Source of the DNA: Streptomyces spiroverticillatus
Lineage (GTDB): Bacteria; Actinomycetota; Actinomycetes; Streptomycetales; Streptomycetaceae
NCBI GenBank assembly: GCA_014650415.1
Contig: BMUX01000001.1
Span: 62,001-126,000, forward strand
Direction of reading: 5' to 3'
Length of the DNA: 64,000 bases
Shown: positions 54,202-62,445 of the stretch, one piece after another
How the letters are laid out: every line of letters begins with the position of its first letter
How positions within the stretch are numbered: position 1 is the stretch's first letter
The notes under the pieces: generated by a model
Told to the model about the DNA's origin: nothing
The model's database searches: none
What the model saw: the letters and a program-made list of their open reading frames with translations, nothing else
Made by a program: the position numbers and the translations under genes

Positions 54202-55218
54202 ATGCGCCGCTACGGCAAGAACCCCGACGAGGACGACATCCGCGTCCGCCCCAACCGCAAGGGCAACCGCCCGCGCACCCACATCCGGCCCAAGCACGAG
54301 GACGCCCAGGAGGGCATGGTCCTCACCGTGGACCGGGGGCGGCTGACCTGCCTCGTCGAGGACCGTCAGGTCGTCGCGATGAAGGCCCGTGAGCTGGGCC
54401 GCAAAGCGGCGGTGGTGGGCGACAAGGTCATGATCGTCGGGGATCTCTCGGGCGCGAAGGACACCCTCGCCCGCATCGTCCGCATCGAGCCGCGCAGCTC
54501 CGTGCTGCGACGCACGGCCGACGACGACGACCCCTTCGAGCGGGTCGTCGTCGCCAACGCCGACCAGCTCGCCATCGTCACCGCGCTCGCCGACCCCGAG
54601 CCGCGCCCCCGCATGATCGACCGCTGCCTGGTTGCAGCGTACGACGGGGGTCTGACACCGCTCCTGGTCCTCACCAAGTCCGACCTGGCCTCGGCGGACT
54701 CGCTCCTGGAGATGTACGTGCCGCTGGGCGTCCCGTACATCGTCACCAGCCGCGAGGAGCTGGAGAACGGCGCGGCGAGCGAGGTCGTGCGCAACCACCT
54801 CGACGGCAAGATCACCGCCTTCGTCGGGCACTCCGGCGTCGGCAAGACGACCCTCGTCAACACCCTCGTCCCGGAGGAGCGGCGGCGTACGACGGGCCAC
54901 GTCAACGCGGTCACCGGACGCGGCCGCCACACCACCACCTCCGCCCTCGCGCTCCCTCTGGCGGCCGAGTCCGGCTGGGTGATCGACACTCCGGGTGTGC
55001 GGTCCTTCGGGCTGCACCACGTGGACCCCTCCCGCGTGATCAACGCCTTCCCCGACCTGGAGCCGGGGACGGAGGAGTGCCCGCGCGGCTGCACCCACGA
55101 CGACCAGGCAGTGGACTGCGCGCTCGACAAGTGGGTGTCGGACGGTCACGCGGACCCGGCGCGCCTGTACTCGCTGCGCCGACTGCTCGCCACCCGGGAA
55201 CGCCGCGACGGCGACTGA
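54202..55218 (+). CDS. rsgA: ribosome small-subunit-dependent GTPase A
   Basis: 338 residues. An N-terminal OB fold (QEGMVLTVDRGRLTCLVEDR) is followed by a circularly permuted GTPase: LVLTKSDLAS (G4) precedes GHSGVGKTTLVNTL (G1) and DTPGVRSFGL (G3). A C-terminal zinc knuckle follows (EECPRGCTHDDQAVDC). It checks maturation of the 30S subunit. It is co-transcribed with aroA. Confidence 0.95.
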   Translation: MRRYGKNPDEDDIRVRPNRKGNRPRTHIRPKHEDAQEGMVLTVDRGRLTCLVEDRQVVAMKARELGRKAAVVGDKVMIVGDLSGAKDTLARIVRIEPRSSVLRRTADDDDPFERVVVANADQLAIVTALADPEPRPRMIDRCLVAAYDGGLTPLLVLTKSDLASADSLLEMYVPLGVPYIVTSREELENGAASEVVRNHLDGKITAFVGHSGVGKTTLVNTLVPEERRRTTGHVNAVTGRGRHTTTSALALPLAAESGWVIDTPGVRSFGLHHVDPSRVINAFPDLEPGTEECPRGCTHDDQAVDCALDKWVSDGHADPARLYSLRRLLATRERRDGD

Positions 55219-55228
55219 ACCGAACGCG

Positions 55229-55253
55229 TTTGCCCCGGCGTCCCTCTGGCAAA
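55229..55253. promoter_or_regulatory. inverted repeat in the sugE upstream region
   Basis: TTTGCC (55229-55234) is inverted as GGCAAA (55248-55253) with a 13-base gap; CATAAT (55256-55261) follows as a possible -10. It may be an operator/promoter for the exporter. I compared the region with guanidine riboswitch cores and did not see one. Confidence 0.35.
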
Positions 55254-55330
55254 GGCATAATCACACCAAGCGAGACGAAGCAGTCACCTACCGGGGCCGA
55301 CGCGGCTCCGGCCGACGCGGGAGGCACTCA

Positions 55331-55654
55331 ATGGCGTGGCTGCTAGTGGTGGTCGCAGGCATCCTCGAAACCGGCTTCGCCGTCTGCCTCAAGCTCTCCC
55401 ACGGCTTCACCAGACTCTGGCCGACGATCGCGTTCGCCGCCTTCGCCCTGGGCAGCTTCGGCCTCCTCACCCTGGCCCTGAAGCGCCTGGACGTGGGCCC
55501 GGCCTACGCGGTGTGGACCGGCATCGGGGCGGCCGGAACGGCCATCTACGGCATGGTCTTCCTGGACGACGTGGTCTCCACCCTGAAGCTGGTCTCGATC
55601 TCCTTCGTCATCATCGGCGTCATCGGCCTCCAGCTCTCGGGTTCGTCGCACTGA
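55331..55654 (+). CDS. sugE: small multidrug resistance exporter, SugE/Gdx type
   Basis: 107 residues and four membrane helices. The essential Glu is at residue 13 (VAGILETGFAVCLKLSHGF), followed by LKRLDVGPAYAVWTGIGA and IYGMVFLDDVVSTLKLVSIS. The HGFTR segment after helix 1 fits the SugE/Gdx subgroup, which exports guanidinium in exchange for protons as an antiparallel dimer. GGGAGGCAC precedes the ATG. It is convergent with a TetR gene, which might not be its regulator because the two do not share a promoter. Confidence 0.9.
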   Translation: MAWLLVVVAGILETGFAVCLKLSHGFTRLWPTIAFAAFALGSFGLLTLALKRLDVGPAYAVWTGIGAAGTAIYGMVFLDDVVSTLKLVSISFVIIGVIGLQLSGSSH

Positions 55655-55671
55655 CCCGGGCCCCGGCCCCC

Positions 55672-56226
55672 TCACAACAGCCTCCGCACGACCTCCCCCA
55701 CCCCACCCGCCCCAGGGGCCACCACCCACGACACCGCCACCCTCACCACCACCTCACCCGGCACCCCCACCCCCTCCTCCACCCGCACCCTCACCAGCTC
55801 CACCAACTCGGACGCCCCGGGCACCCCCTCATCGGCCCGCCTCTGCGCCACCCCCGCAGCCCCCGCCGAAAGCCCCCTCACAGGCCGCCCCGACGGCAAC
55901 CGCTCCGACCAGCACCCCGTCACCAGCGCCCGCACCAGCACATTCGCCCGCGCCGCCCGCACGATCCACTCCGCGACGCCGGCCAGCCGGTCCGCGTCCG
56001 CCCCGGTGCGGTCCGCCAGCACCCGGTCGACGCCCGCCAGGAAGCCGTCCGCCTCCCGCCGCACCAGCGCCCGCGCCAGGCCGTCCTTGGAGCCGAACTC
56101 GTTGTAGAGGGTCTGCCGGGACACTCCGGCCGCGGCGGCCACGTCGACCATCCGTACCGCCGTCCAGGGCCGCGTCGCCAGCGACGTGTAGGCGGCGTCC
56201 AACAGGGCTTCTCGCGCAGTGGGCAT
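55672..56226 (-). CDS. TetR-family transcriptional regulator
   Basis: 184 residues from ATG 56226 with GGGAGGCGAGG upstream. The HTH is AREALLDAAYTSLATRPWTAVRM, then GVSRQTLYNEFGSKDGLARALVRR. The C-terminal part is Val/Glu-rich (ELVELVRVRVEEGVGVPGEVVV) with proline-rich antisense, and its codon use is extreme GC even for this genome. It is divergent from hisN, with 112 bp between them. Confidence 0.87.
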   Translation of the reverse strand: MPTAREALLDAAYTSLATRPWTAVRMVDVAAAAGVSRQTLYNEFGSKDGLARALVRREADGFLAGVDRVLADRTGADADRLAGVAEWIVRAARANVLVRALVTGCWSERLPSGRPVRGLSAGAAGVAQRRADEGVPGASELVELVRVRVEEGVGVPGEVVVRVAVSWVVAPGAGGVGEVVRRLL

Positions 56227-56338
56227 AGCCTCGCCTCCCGCATGCCAGCGTTGACGGCCCGTCACCCACTGTCAAGAGCACCCGTCCCTGCCCCGTCCGC
56301 GTGGCCACCCGGCGATCACGCTCGATACTGTGACGCCC

Positions 56339-57139
56339 ATGCCCGACTATCACGATGACCTGCGCCTCGCCCACGTCCTCGCCGACGCCGCCGACGCCAC
56401 CACCATGGAGCGGTTCAAGGCCCTGGACCTGAAGGTCGAGACGAAGCCGGACATGACCCCGGTGACCGAGGCGGACAAGGCGGCGGAGGAGCTGATCCGC
56501 GGTCAGCTCAAGCGCGCCCGCCCGCGCGACGCGATCCTCGGCGAGGAGTACGGCCTGGAGGGTTCGGGCCCGCGCCGCTGGGTGATCGACCCGATCGACG
56601 GCACGAAGAACTACGTGCGCGGCGTCCCCGTCTGGGCCACCCTCATCTCCCTGATGGAGGCGGGCGAGGGCGGCTACCGCCCTGTCGTCGGCGTCGTCTC
56701 CGCCCCCGCGATCGGCCGCCGCTGGTGGGCGGCGAAGGGCGCGGGCGCGTACACCGGCCGCAGCCTGACCTCCGCGACCCGCATCCACGTCTCCAAGGTC
56801 CCGGAGATCGCCGACTCGTCCTTCGCGTACTCCTCGCTGACCGGCTGGGAGGAGCAGGGCCGCCTCGACGGCTTCCTGGACCTGACGCGCGCCTGCTGGC
56901 GGACCCGTGGCTACGGCGATTTCTGGCCGTACATGATGGTCGCCGAGGGCTCCGTCGACATCTGCGCCGAGCCCGAGCTGTCCCTGTGGGACATGGCCGC
57001 GAACGCGATCGTCGTCGAGGAGGCGGGGGGGAGTTTCACCAGCCTGGACGGCGTCCCGGGCGTCGACGGCGGCAACGCGGCGGCCTCCAACGGCCTGCTC
57101 CACGACGAGCTGCTCGGCTACCTCAACCAGCGCTCCTGA
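56339..57139 (+). CDS. hisN: histidinol-phosphate phosphatase, inositol monophosphatase fold
   Basis: 266 residues from ATG 56339 (a GTG at 56330 is an alternative). Metal-site motifs of the IMPase family are present: GEEYGLE, WVIDPIDGTKNYVRGVPVW and LSLWDMAANAIVVEEAGG. Actinobacterial members of this subgroup dephosphorylate L-histidinol phosphate, step 8 of histidine synthesis. HisN rather than SuhB is preferred from overall resemblance to actinobacterial HisN; certainty on substrate is moderate. Confidence 0.85.
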   Translation: MPDYHDDLRLAHVLADAADATTMERFKALDLKVETKPDMTPVTEADKAAEELIRGQLKRARPRDAILGEEYGLEGSGPRRWVIDPIDGTKNYVRGVPVWATLISLMEAGEGGYRPVVGVVSAPAIGRRWWAAKGAGAYTGRSLTSATRIHVSKVPEIADSSFAYSSLTGWEEQGRLDGFLDLTRACWRTRGYGDFWPYMMVAEGSVDICAEPELSLWDMAANAIVVEEAGGSFTSLDGVPGVDGGNAAASNGLLHDELLGYLNQRS

Positions 57140-57144
57140 GTCCC

Positions 57145-57181
57145 CTGAGGGGCGTGTTTCATCTTTTTACGCGCCCCTCAG
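57145..57181 (+). terminator. hisN terminator
   Basis: A perfect 10-bp stem (57145-57154 with 57172-57181) with a T-rich loop, six bases after the hisN stop, followed by TTTGCC. Confidence 0.85.
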
Positions 57182-57321
57182 TTTGCCTCTACCTGCCCCT
57201 TGTTGACCCTTGGCGAGCCTGCGACTCTGAAAGTTCCCTCGTTTGTGAACTTGTGAATCCGTTCCCGTTGCGGAGACCGCCGCGGGGCAGCGGATGCACA
57301 CCCAGGAGGTGGCTGCACTCC

Positions 57322-57726
57322 ATGCTCGTACGCGATGCCATGAGCACGATGGTCCTCACCATCGGCCCCGCCCACACCCTCCGCCAGGCCGCCCGGCTGA
57401 TGTCCGCCCGCCATGTCGGCGCGGCCATCGTCCTCGACTCCGACACCAGCGGTCTGGGCATCCTGACCGAGCGCGATCTCCTCAACTCCATCGGCACCGG
57501 CCAGGACCCCGACCTGGAGACGGCCGGCTCCCACACCACCACCGACGTCGTCTTCGCCGCGCCGTCCTGGACCCTGGAGGAGGCGGCGGAGGCCATGGCG
57601 CACGGCGGCTTCCGTCACTTGATCGTGCTGGACGAGCGGGGCGAGCCGGTCGGCGTCGTCTCGGTCCGCGACATCATCCGCTGCTGGGCCCCGAGCCGCC
57701 GCCGCCCGGCGACACTGGCCGGCTGA
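57322..57726 (+). CDS. two-CBS-domain protein
   Basis: 134 residues: two CBS motifs and little else. CBS1 is MLVRDAMSTMVLTIGPAHTL to GLGILTERDLLNSI. CBS2 is VVFAAPSWTLEEAAEAMAHG to PVGVVSVRDIIRCW. Such stand-alone pairs bind adenine nucleotides and act as energy sensors by joining other proteins. AGGAGGTGG lies 12-19 bases before the ATG, slightly far. It is convergent with katA. Confidence 0.88.
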   Translation: MLVRDAMSTMVLTIGPAHTLRQAARLMSARHVGAAIVLDSDTSGLGILTERDLLNSIGTGQDPDLETAGSHTTTDVVFAAPSWTLEEAAEAMAHGGFRHLIVLDERGEPVGVVSVRDIIRCWAPSRRRPATLAG

Positions 57727-57765
57727 GGCCCGTACCGCAAGAAGAGCCTCGTACCGTACGAAAAA

Positions 57766-57805
57766 GCCGGTGGGCCGGGTCCCGAAGGAGTCCCTGCCCA
57801 CCGGC
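57766..57805 (-). terminator. katA terminator
   Basis: A 10-bp stem (57766-57775 with 57796-57805). On the reverse strand a GCTTTTTCG run follows directly, a classic rho-independent terminator 13 bases after the katA stop. Confidence 0.9.
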
Positions 57806-57818
57806 CTCGTCACACTGG

Positions 57819-59276
57819 TTACTTACTGCGGAGCTCGCGCACCGCAGCCTCCAGGCGCTTGCCCAAGTCGGCGTCGGCCTGGCGGAAGTTGTTCACCGCG
57901 CGCTCGGCGATCCCGTCGCGCGAGACCTTGGAGATGAACCCGGCGAGGTTGTCGACGAGACGCCCCTTCTCGTCCTCCGACATCAGCCGGTACAGATTCC
58001 CCGCCTGCACGAAGTCGTCGTCCTCGGCGTGGCTCGGCGCCTCGTGGTTGCCGGTCGCACCGGTCACCGGGACCGGCTGCCACAGCGGCTGATTCGTCTG
58101 CGCCGGGCCGCCGAAGCTGTTCGGCTCGTAGTTCTTGGCCCCCGCGTGGCGGCCGTCGTACAGGAAGCCGTCACGGGAGTACGTCCGCGCCTCCGCCGCA
58201 TGCGGACGGTTCACCGGCAGGTGGTCGGCGTTGATGCCGACGCGGTAGCGGTGCGCGTCGCCGTAGGCGAACAACCGCCCCTGAAGCATCTTGTCCGGGG
58301 ACGGGCCGATGCCCGGCACGAAGTGCGCGGGGCTGAAGATCGACTGCTCGACCTCGGCGAAGACGTTCTGCGGGTTGCGGTTGAGCTCCAGCTTGCCGAT
58401 CTCGATCGGCGGGTAGTCCTCGTGCGGCCACACCTTGGTGAGGTCGAACGGGTTGAAGCGGTACGTCGCCGCGTCCGCCGCCGGCATGATCTGCACCTGC
58501 ACCGTCCAGGACGGGAACTCGCCGCGTTCGATGGCCTCGCGCAGGTCGCGCTGGTGGCTGTCGGGGTCCTCACCGGCGAGCTTGTTGGCCTCGTCCTGGG
58601 TGAGGTTCTTGATCCCCTGGTCGGTCTTGAAGTGGTACTTGACCCAGAAGACCTCGCCCGCAGCGTTGTTCCACTGGTACGTGTGCGAGCCGTAGCCGTT
58701 CATGTGGCGCAGCGTCGCCGGGATGCCCCGGTCGCCGAACAGCCACGTCACCTGATGGGTGCTCTCCGGGCTCAGCCCCCAGAAGTCCCACACATTGTCG
58801 GCCTCCTGGCTTCCCGTGTACGGGTCGCGCTTCTGCGTGTGGATGAAGTCGGGGAACTTGATCGCGTCCTTGATGAAGAACACGGGCGTGTTGTTCCCGA
58901 CGAGGTCGTAGTTCCCCTCCTCCGTGTAGAACTTCAGCGCGAAGCCGCGCGGGTCACGGACGGCGTCGGCGGAACCCAGGTTCCCCGCCACGGTCGAGAA
59001 GCGCAGAAACGTCTCGGTCTGCTTGCCGACCTCGGAGAGGAACGCGGCACGCGTCCACTGCGAGACATCACGGGTGACCGTGAAGGTGCCGTACGCACCG
59101 GCACCGCGCGCATGCACCACGCGCTCCGGAATACGCTCCCGGTTGAAGTGCGCCAGCTTCTCCAGCAGCGCCTGGTCCTGTACGAGGACGGGCCCCCCAA
59201 TACCGGCCGTCTCGCTGTTCTGGTTGTCGGCAACCGGTGCGCCGGCCTCGGTGGTGAGCGGTCCCTGCGTCGTCAC
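57819..59276 (-). CDS. katA: monofunctional haem catalase KatA (small-subunit clade)
   Basis: 485 residues from a GTG (59276) with CAGGAGG upstream. The catalytic His is in [15 protein letters not shown] and the Asn in [21 protein letters not shown]. The proximal haem Tyr is in [16 protein letters not shown]. The length fits the small-subunit, NADPH-binding clade. It disproportionates hydrogen peroxide in the cytoplasm. It is divergent from catR, the Fur-family peroxide-sensing repressor. Confidence 0.96.
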   Translation of the reverse strand: MTTQGPLTTEAGAPVADNQNSETAGIGGPVLVQDQALLEKLAHFNRERIPERVVHARGAGAYGTFTVTRDVSQWTRAAFLSEVGKQTETFLRFSTVAGNLGSADAVRDPRGFALKFYTEEGNYDLVGNNTPVFFIKDAIKFPDFIHTQKRDPYTGSQEADNVWDFWGLSPESTHQVTWLFGDRGIPATLRHMNGYGSHTYQWNNAAGEVFWVKYHFKTDQGIKNLTQDEANKLAGEDPDSHQRDLREAIERGEFPSWTVQVQIMPAADAATYRFNPFDLTKVWPHEDYPPIEIGKLELNRNPQNVFAEVEQSIFSPAHFVPGIGPSPDKMLQGRLFAYGDAHRYRVGINADHLPVNRPHAAEARTYSRDGFLYDGRHAGAKNYEPNSFGGPAQTNQPLWQPVPVTGATGNHEAPSHAEDDDFVQAGNLYRLMSEDEKGRLVDNLAGFISKVSRDGIAERAVNNFRQADADLGKRLEAAVRELRSK

Positions 59277-59343
59277 GTGCGCCTCCTGTGTCGTTCCCTG
59301 CCTGATCCCTGCAAGCCCTGTCCCGTGGCTTCCAACGAAGCCG

Positions 59344-59371
59344 ATCCTACTCTGGACATTGTCCAAGTCAA
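59344..59371 (-). promoter_or_regulatory. katA promoter with CatR operator filling the spacer
   Basis: On the reverse strand a -35 TTGACT (59366-59371) and a -10 TAGGAT (59344-59349) are separated by 16 bases. Those bases contain a 13-bp palindrome TGGACATTGTCCA (59353-59365). A bound Fur-type dimer would block RNA polymerase directly. Confidence 0.75.
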
Positions 59372-59432
59372 ACAAGCATCCAACTCCACACCAGTTCGGG
59401 ACTGAGGCCTCTCCCCTGTTAGGCTGGAAGAC

Positions 59433-59846
59433 ATGAGCGACCTACTGGAACGACTGCGCGGACGCGGCTGGCGCATGACGGCACAGCGCCGCGTCGTGGC
59501 CGAGGTCCTCGACGGGGACCACATGCACCTGACCGCCGACGAGGTCCACGCCCGCGCGGTCGACCGGCTGCCGGAGATCTCGCGCGCCACGGTGTACAAC
59601 ACGCTGGGCGAGATGGTCTCCCTGGGCGAGGTCATCGAGGTCTCCACGGACCGCCGCGCCAAGCGCTACGACCCGAACGCCCACCGCCCCCACCAGCACC
59701 TGGTGTGTGCGCAGTGCGGCGCCATCCGCGACGTGCACCCGTCCCGCAACCCGCTCTCCGACCTCCCGGCCACAGAACGCTTCGGCTTCACCATCTCGGA
59801 CGTGGAAGTCACCTACCGAGGCATCTGCCCCAACTGCGCCCCATAA
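59433..59846 (+). CDS. catR: Fur-family peroxide-responsive repressor CatR
   Basis: 137 residues. The winged helix ([38 protein letters not shown]) is followed by a dimer/metal domain with the His cluster [13 protein letters not shown] and a second CxxC (GICPNCAP) for structural zinc. It is PerR-like and represses katA until peroxide oxidises its metal-site residues. A TAGGCT box (59420-59425) ends seven bases before the ATG with no SD, suggesting a leaderless mRNA. Confidence 0.93.
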   Translation: MSDLLERLRGRGWRMTAQRRVVAEVLDGDHMHLTADEVHARAVDRLPEISRATVYNTLGEMVSLGEVIEVSTDRRAKRYDPNAHRPHQHLVCAQCGAIRDVHPSRNPLSDLPATERFGFTISDVEVTYRGICPNCAP

Positions 59847-59937
59847 GGGGCGCGGGGAACTGCCCGAGCAACCCACCACAAAGCCGCGCGGCGAGCGCTT
59901 TAGGTGAAGGGGCGGGACCGGGGCAAAACCCGGGGGT

Positions 59938-59956
59938 CCGGGGGCGGAGCCCCCGG
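59938..59956. repeat. GC-rich palindromic element (CCGGGGGCGGAGCCCCCGG)
   Basis: An 8-bp stem with a GGA loop, 91 bases after catR. The unit closely resembles a palindrome found at many intergenic sites in Streptomyces genomes (by recall), and here probably terminates catR. Confidence 0.6.
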
Positions 59957-59986
59957 CCGGAACAGCAACCAACGCCCCACCCGCAC

Positions 59987-60032
59987 AAAAACGACCGAAG
60001 GCCCGGAACCCTTACGGATCCCGGGCCTTCGG
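59987..60032 (-). terminator. terminator of tRNA-fMet copy 1
   Basis: A 12-bp stem (59995-60006 with 60021-60032) followed on the reverse strand by a T5 run (59987-59991), eight bases after the tRNA 3' end. Confidence 0.9.
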
Positions 60033-60039
60033 CCTCTAG

Positions 60040-60113
60040 TAGCGGGGACAGGATTTGAACCTGCGACCTCTGGGTTATGAGCCCAGCGAGCTACCGAGCT
60101 GCTCCACCCCGCG
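60040..60113 (-). tRNA. initiator tRNA-Met (CAT), copy 1
   Basis: 74 nt without encoded CCA. The cloverleaf begins CGCGGGG and ends CCCCGCTA, giving a C1-U72 mismatch at the acceptor end. That mismatch and the three G-C pairs below the anticodon (GGGCTCATAACCC) mark an initiator tRNA. The T-arm is GGTTCAAATCC. It is identical to the copy at 62289. Confidence 0.97.
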
Positions 60114-60184
60114 TCGGTAAACGCAACCTTACGCCCCGCCCCCGACCAGCGCAAATCGGTTCACGCACCGGGCCCACCGGGCCC

Positions 60185-62125
60185 CTAAGCCGTCAACTCC
60201 TGATGCAACGCGTCCCTGAGCCGCGCCGCCCTCTCCGCCACCTCCGCCGGCCCCAACTCCACGGCCCGCACACACCACCGCTCCCCCTCCCCGAGCTCCC
60301 CCCGCCGCGCCGCCAGCAACGCCAGCCGCAACGCCGCCCGCCCGTGCCCGGCATGCGCCGCCCGCGTCCACCACAGCTGTGCCTCGGGCTCCCGCCCCTC
60401 ACGCGCCAGCAGCAGCCCCAGGTTGAAGGCACCCCCGAGGCTTCCCGCCTCGGCCGCCTCCCGGTACCACCGCGCCGCCCCCTCCGCGTCGCCCCGCCCG
60501 GCGGCCAGCATCCCGACCCGTACCTGCGCACGGCGGTGCCCCTGCTCGGCGGCCCGCTCGTACCACTCCTCGCACTCGGACTTCTCGTCCACCGGCTCGC
60601 CCAGCACGGGCGGTCCGGCGGGCGGGCGACGCGCATCCAGCAGCATCCCGAGCCGGAACGCACCCTCCGCGCTGCCCCCGCCCGCGGCCCGTCGCAGGTG
60701 CGCTTCCGCGTCCTGCTCGTCGCCGTCCCGCAGCAGCGCGATGCCGACCTGAAGCGCCGCCTCGGTGTGGCCGGCGGCGGCGGCCCGCTCGTACCACTCG
60801 AAGGCACCCTGCTCGTCGCCTCGGCCCGCGTACAGAATCCCCAGATTGAACGCGGCGTCCACGCTGCCCGCCTCGGCGGCCTTGGAGAACCACGGCTCGG
60901 CCCCGGACGCGTCGCCGCCCTGCATCAGCAGAATCGCGAGCGCGTTCGCCGCCTCCCGGTGCCCGGCGTAGGCGGCCCGCCGGTACCACTGTTCGGCCTG
61001 CGCCGTACGCCCCTGGGCGGCGCACAGCAGCCCCAGGTTGTACGCCCCGTTGATGTCACCGGCGTCCAGCGCGGCCCGGTACCACCGCTCCGCGGTCTGC
61101 TGCTCACCCCTGGCGGCATGCTGCGCCCCCAGCGCGTTGGCGGCGTTCCCGTCACCCTCCTGGGCGGCGCGCAGCCACCACACGGCGGCGCTCTCCTCGT
61201 CGCCCGCGTCGCGCAGCAGGAAGCCCAGCGCGCAGGCGGCACGCGGCTCGCCGTCCTTGGCGGAGGTCAGGTACCAGCGCCCGGCCTCCTTCAGCTCGCC
61301 CCGCGCCTCCAGAATCACGCCCAGGTGCAGGGCGGCGCGCCGGTGCCCGCGCGCGGCGGCCTGCCGGTACCACTGCTCGGCCTCGACAGCGGGCGGCTTC
61401 TCGCCGGGCGCCACCGACGACGTACGGATCATCCGCGGATCGGTGTCCCACGTGATCCCGCGACGGCTCGCCACATCGGCGGCGGGCCCGCCGCCCGTGG
61501 GCGTACCGGCCCGCCGGTCCAGCAGGCGTGCCAGTCGGTACGAAGCCTCCCGGTGCCCCTGTTCGGCGGCGGCCCGCAGCCAGCGCTCGGCGCCGACGTC
61601 GCCCCGGTGCTCCAGGAGGTCGGCCAGCGCGTACGCGCCCAGGGCGTGCCCGTGCTCGGCGGACTGGCGCAGCCAGTATTCGGCGGCGGGCTCGTCGCCG
61701 CGCTCGCGGTAGTGGCGGCCGAGTGCGTGGGCGGCGGCGGAGGATCCGGCGACGGCGGCGATGCGCCACCATCCGGCGGCCTCGTCGGCGTACCCGCGCT
61801 GGTGCAGCAGGACGCCCAGGTTGTTGGCGGCGGCGCGGTCACCGGCGGCGGTGGCGGCGCGGAGGTGGGGTTCGGCTCCGTCGAGGTCGCCGCGGCGCAG
61901 CAGCAGGGAGCCGAGAACGCTCATGGACGCGGCGTCGCCGTTCGCGGCGGCCTGCCGGTGGCGTGCTTCGTCCTCGGCCGTGGCAGTGTCGGTGCCGTCG
62001 TCGGCCCGCCGCTGTTCCAGCAGGGCCGCCCGGTCCTGCCCGGACCCGTCCCGTGCCGTCTCGTCCCGCGTTTTCTCAACCTGCCCTGTCTCCAACAGAG
62101 TTGCCCTGTCCCCCATAGTTTTCAT
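60185..62125 (-). CDS. Sel1-like/tetratricopeptide repeat protein
   Basis: 646 residues (a second ATG at 62116 is equally possible). Beyond a charged N-terminal ~50 residues it is built of about 14 Sel1-type repeats of ~36 residues, each with the pattern A-x(2)-LG-x-LL ... A-x-x-WY-x-x-AA-x-x-GH. Examples are AAGWWRIAAVAGSSAAAHAL, AEQWYRRAAYAGHREAANAL and AAERWLRAAAEQGHREAS-like units. It forms a long solenoid scaffold for protein-protein contacts. There is no signal peptide or catalytic domain. It lies between two identical tRNA-fMet genes. Confidence 0.88.
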   Translation of the reverse strand: MKTMGDRATLLETGQVEKTRDETARDGSGQDRAALLEQRRADDGTDTATAEDEARHRQAAANGDAASMSVLGSLLLRRGDLDGAEPHLRAATAAGDRAAANNLGVLLHQRGYADEAAGWWRIAAVAGSSAAAHALGRHYRERGDEPAAEYWLRQSAEHGHALGAYALADLLEHRGDVGAERWLRAAAEQGHREASYRLARLLDRRAGTPTGGGPAADVASRRGITWDTDPRMIRTSSVAPGEKPPAVEAEQWYRQAAARGHRRAALHLGVILEARGELKEAGRWYLTSAKDGEPRAACALGFLLRDAGDEESAAVWWLRAAQEGDGNAANALGAQHAARGEQQTAERWYRAALDAGDINGAYNLGLLCAAQGRTAQAEQWYRRAAYAGHREAANALAILLMQGGDASGAEPWFSKAAEAGSVDAAFNLGILYAGRGDEQGAFEWYERAAAAGHTEAALQVGIALLRDGDEQDAEAHLRRAAGGGSAEGAFRLGMLLDARRPPAGPPVLGEPVDEKSECEEWYERAAEQGHRRAQVRVGMLAAGRGDAEGAARWYREAAEAGSLGGAFNLGLLLAREGREPEAQLWWTRAAHAGHGRAALRLALLAARRGELGEGERWCVRAVELGPAEVAERAARLRDALHQELTA

Positions 62126-62243
62126 CGTCGCACCACCCGCAACCCGGGTACACCTGGTATACCGCAGCCATTGAGGTCACTTCAGCGTTTTGTCGACATG
62201 CCCACAGGGCGACAAGTCAAACACATACGGTGTACGGACATAC

Positions 62244-62280
62244 GAAGAGGGCCCGAATCCTCAATGGATTCGGGCCCTCT
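62244..62280 (-). terminator. terminator of tRNA-fMet copy 2
   Basis: A perfect 16-bp stem (62244-62259 with 62265-62280, 5-base loop) begins eight bases beyond the tRNA 3' end. The gap is the same as at copy 1 although the stem sequences differ, and there is no clear T-run. Confidence 0.85.
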
Positions 62281-62288
62281 TCCTTCAG

Positions 62289-62362
62289 TAGCGGGGACAG
62301 GATTTGAACCTGCGACCTCTGGGTTATGAGCCCAGCGAGCTACCGAGCTGCTCCACCCCGCG
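62289..62362 (-). tRNA. initiator tRNA-Met (CAT), copy 2
   Basis: 74 nt, base-for-base identical to the copy at 60040, with the same C1-U72 mismatch and CAT anticodon. The immediate 5' flanks differ after four bases and the 3' flanks share only AGTAGCGG-type tRNA sequence, so the repeat is the gene itself. Confidence 0.97.
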
Positions 62363-62445
62363 TCGTTGTCCTGCAACCGTACCACGACGCGGGGTGGAGC
62401 CCTTCTGAGCCCTCGCGGGCCCTGCCGGACCTCTCCGGCCTGCGA

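Noticed and set aside
51994..55149. A 1051-codon reverse open frame antisense to aroA and rsgA
   Set aside because: It mirrors third-position GC of the two real genes and shows no recognisable domain.
55219..55330. Guanidine riboswitch upstream of sugE
   Set aside because: None of the conserved cores of the known guanidine classes could be traced; only an ordinary inverted repeat and a possible -10 are visible.
60040..62362. Integrated element using tRNA-fMet as attachment site
   Set aside because: No integrase is present; the two copies are complete functional genes and the DNA between them has normal composition and one housekeeping-like repeat protein.
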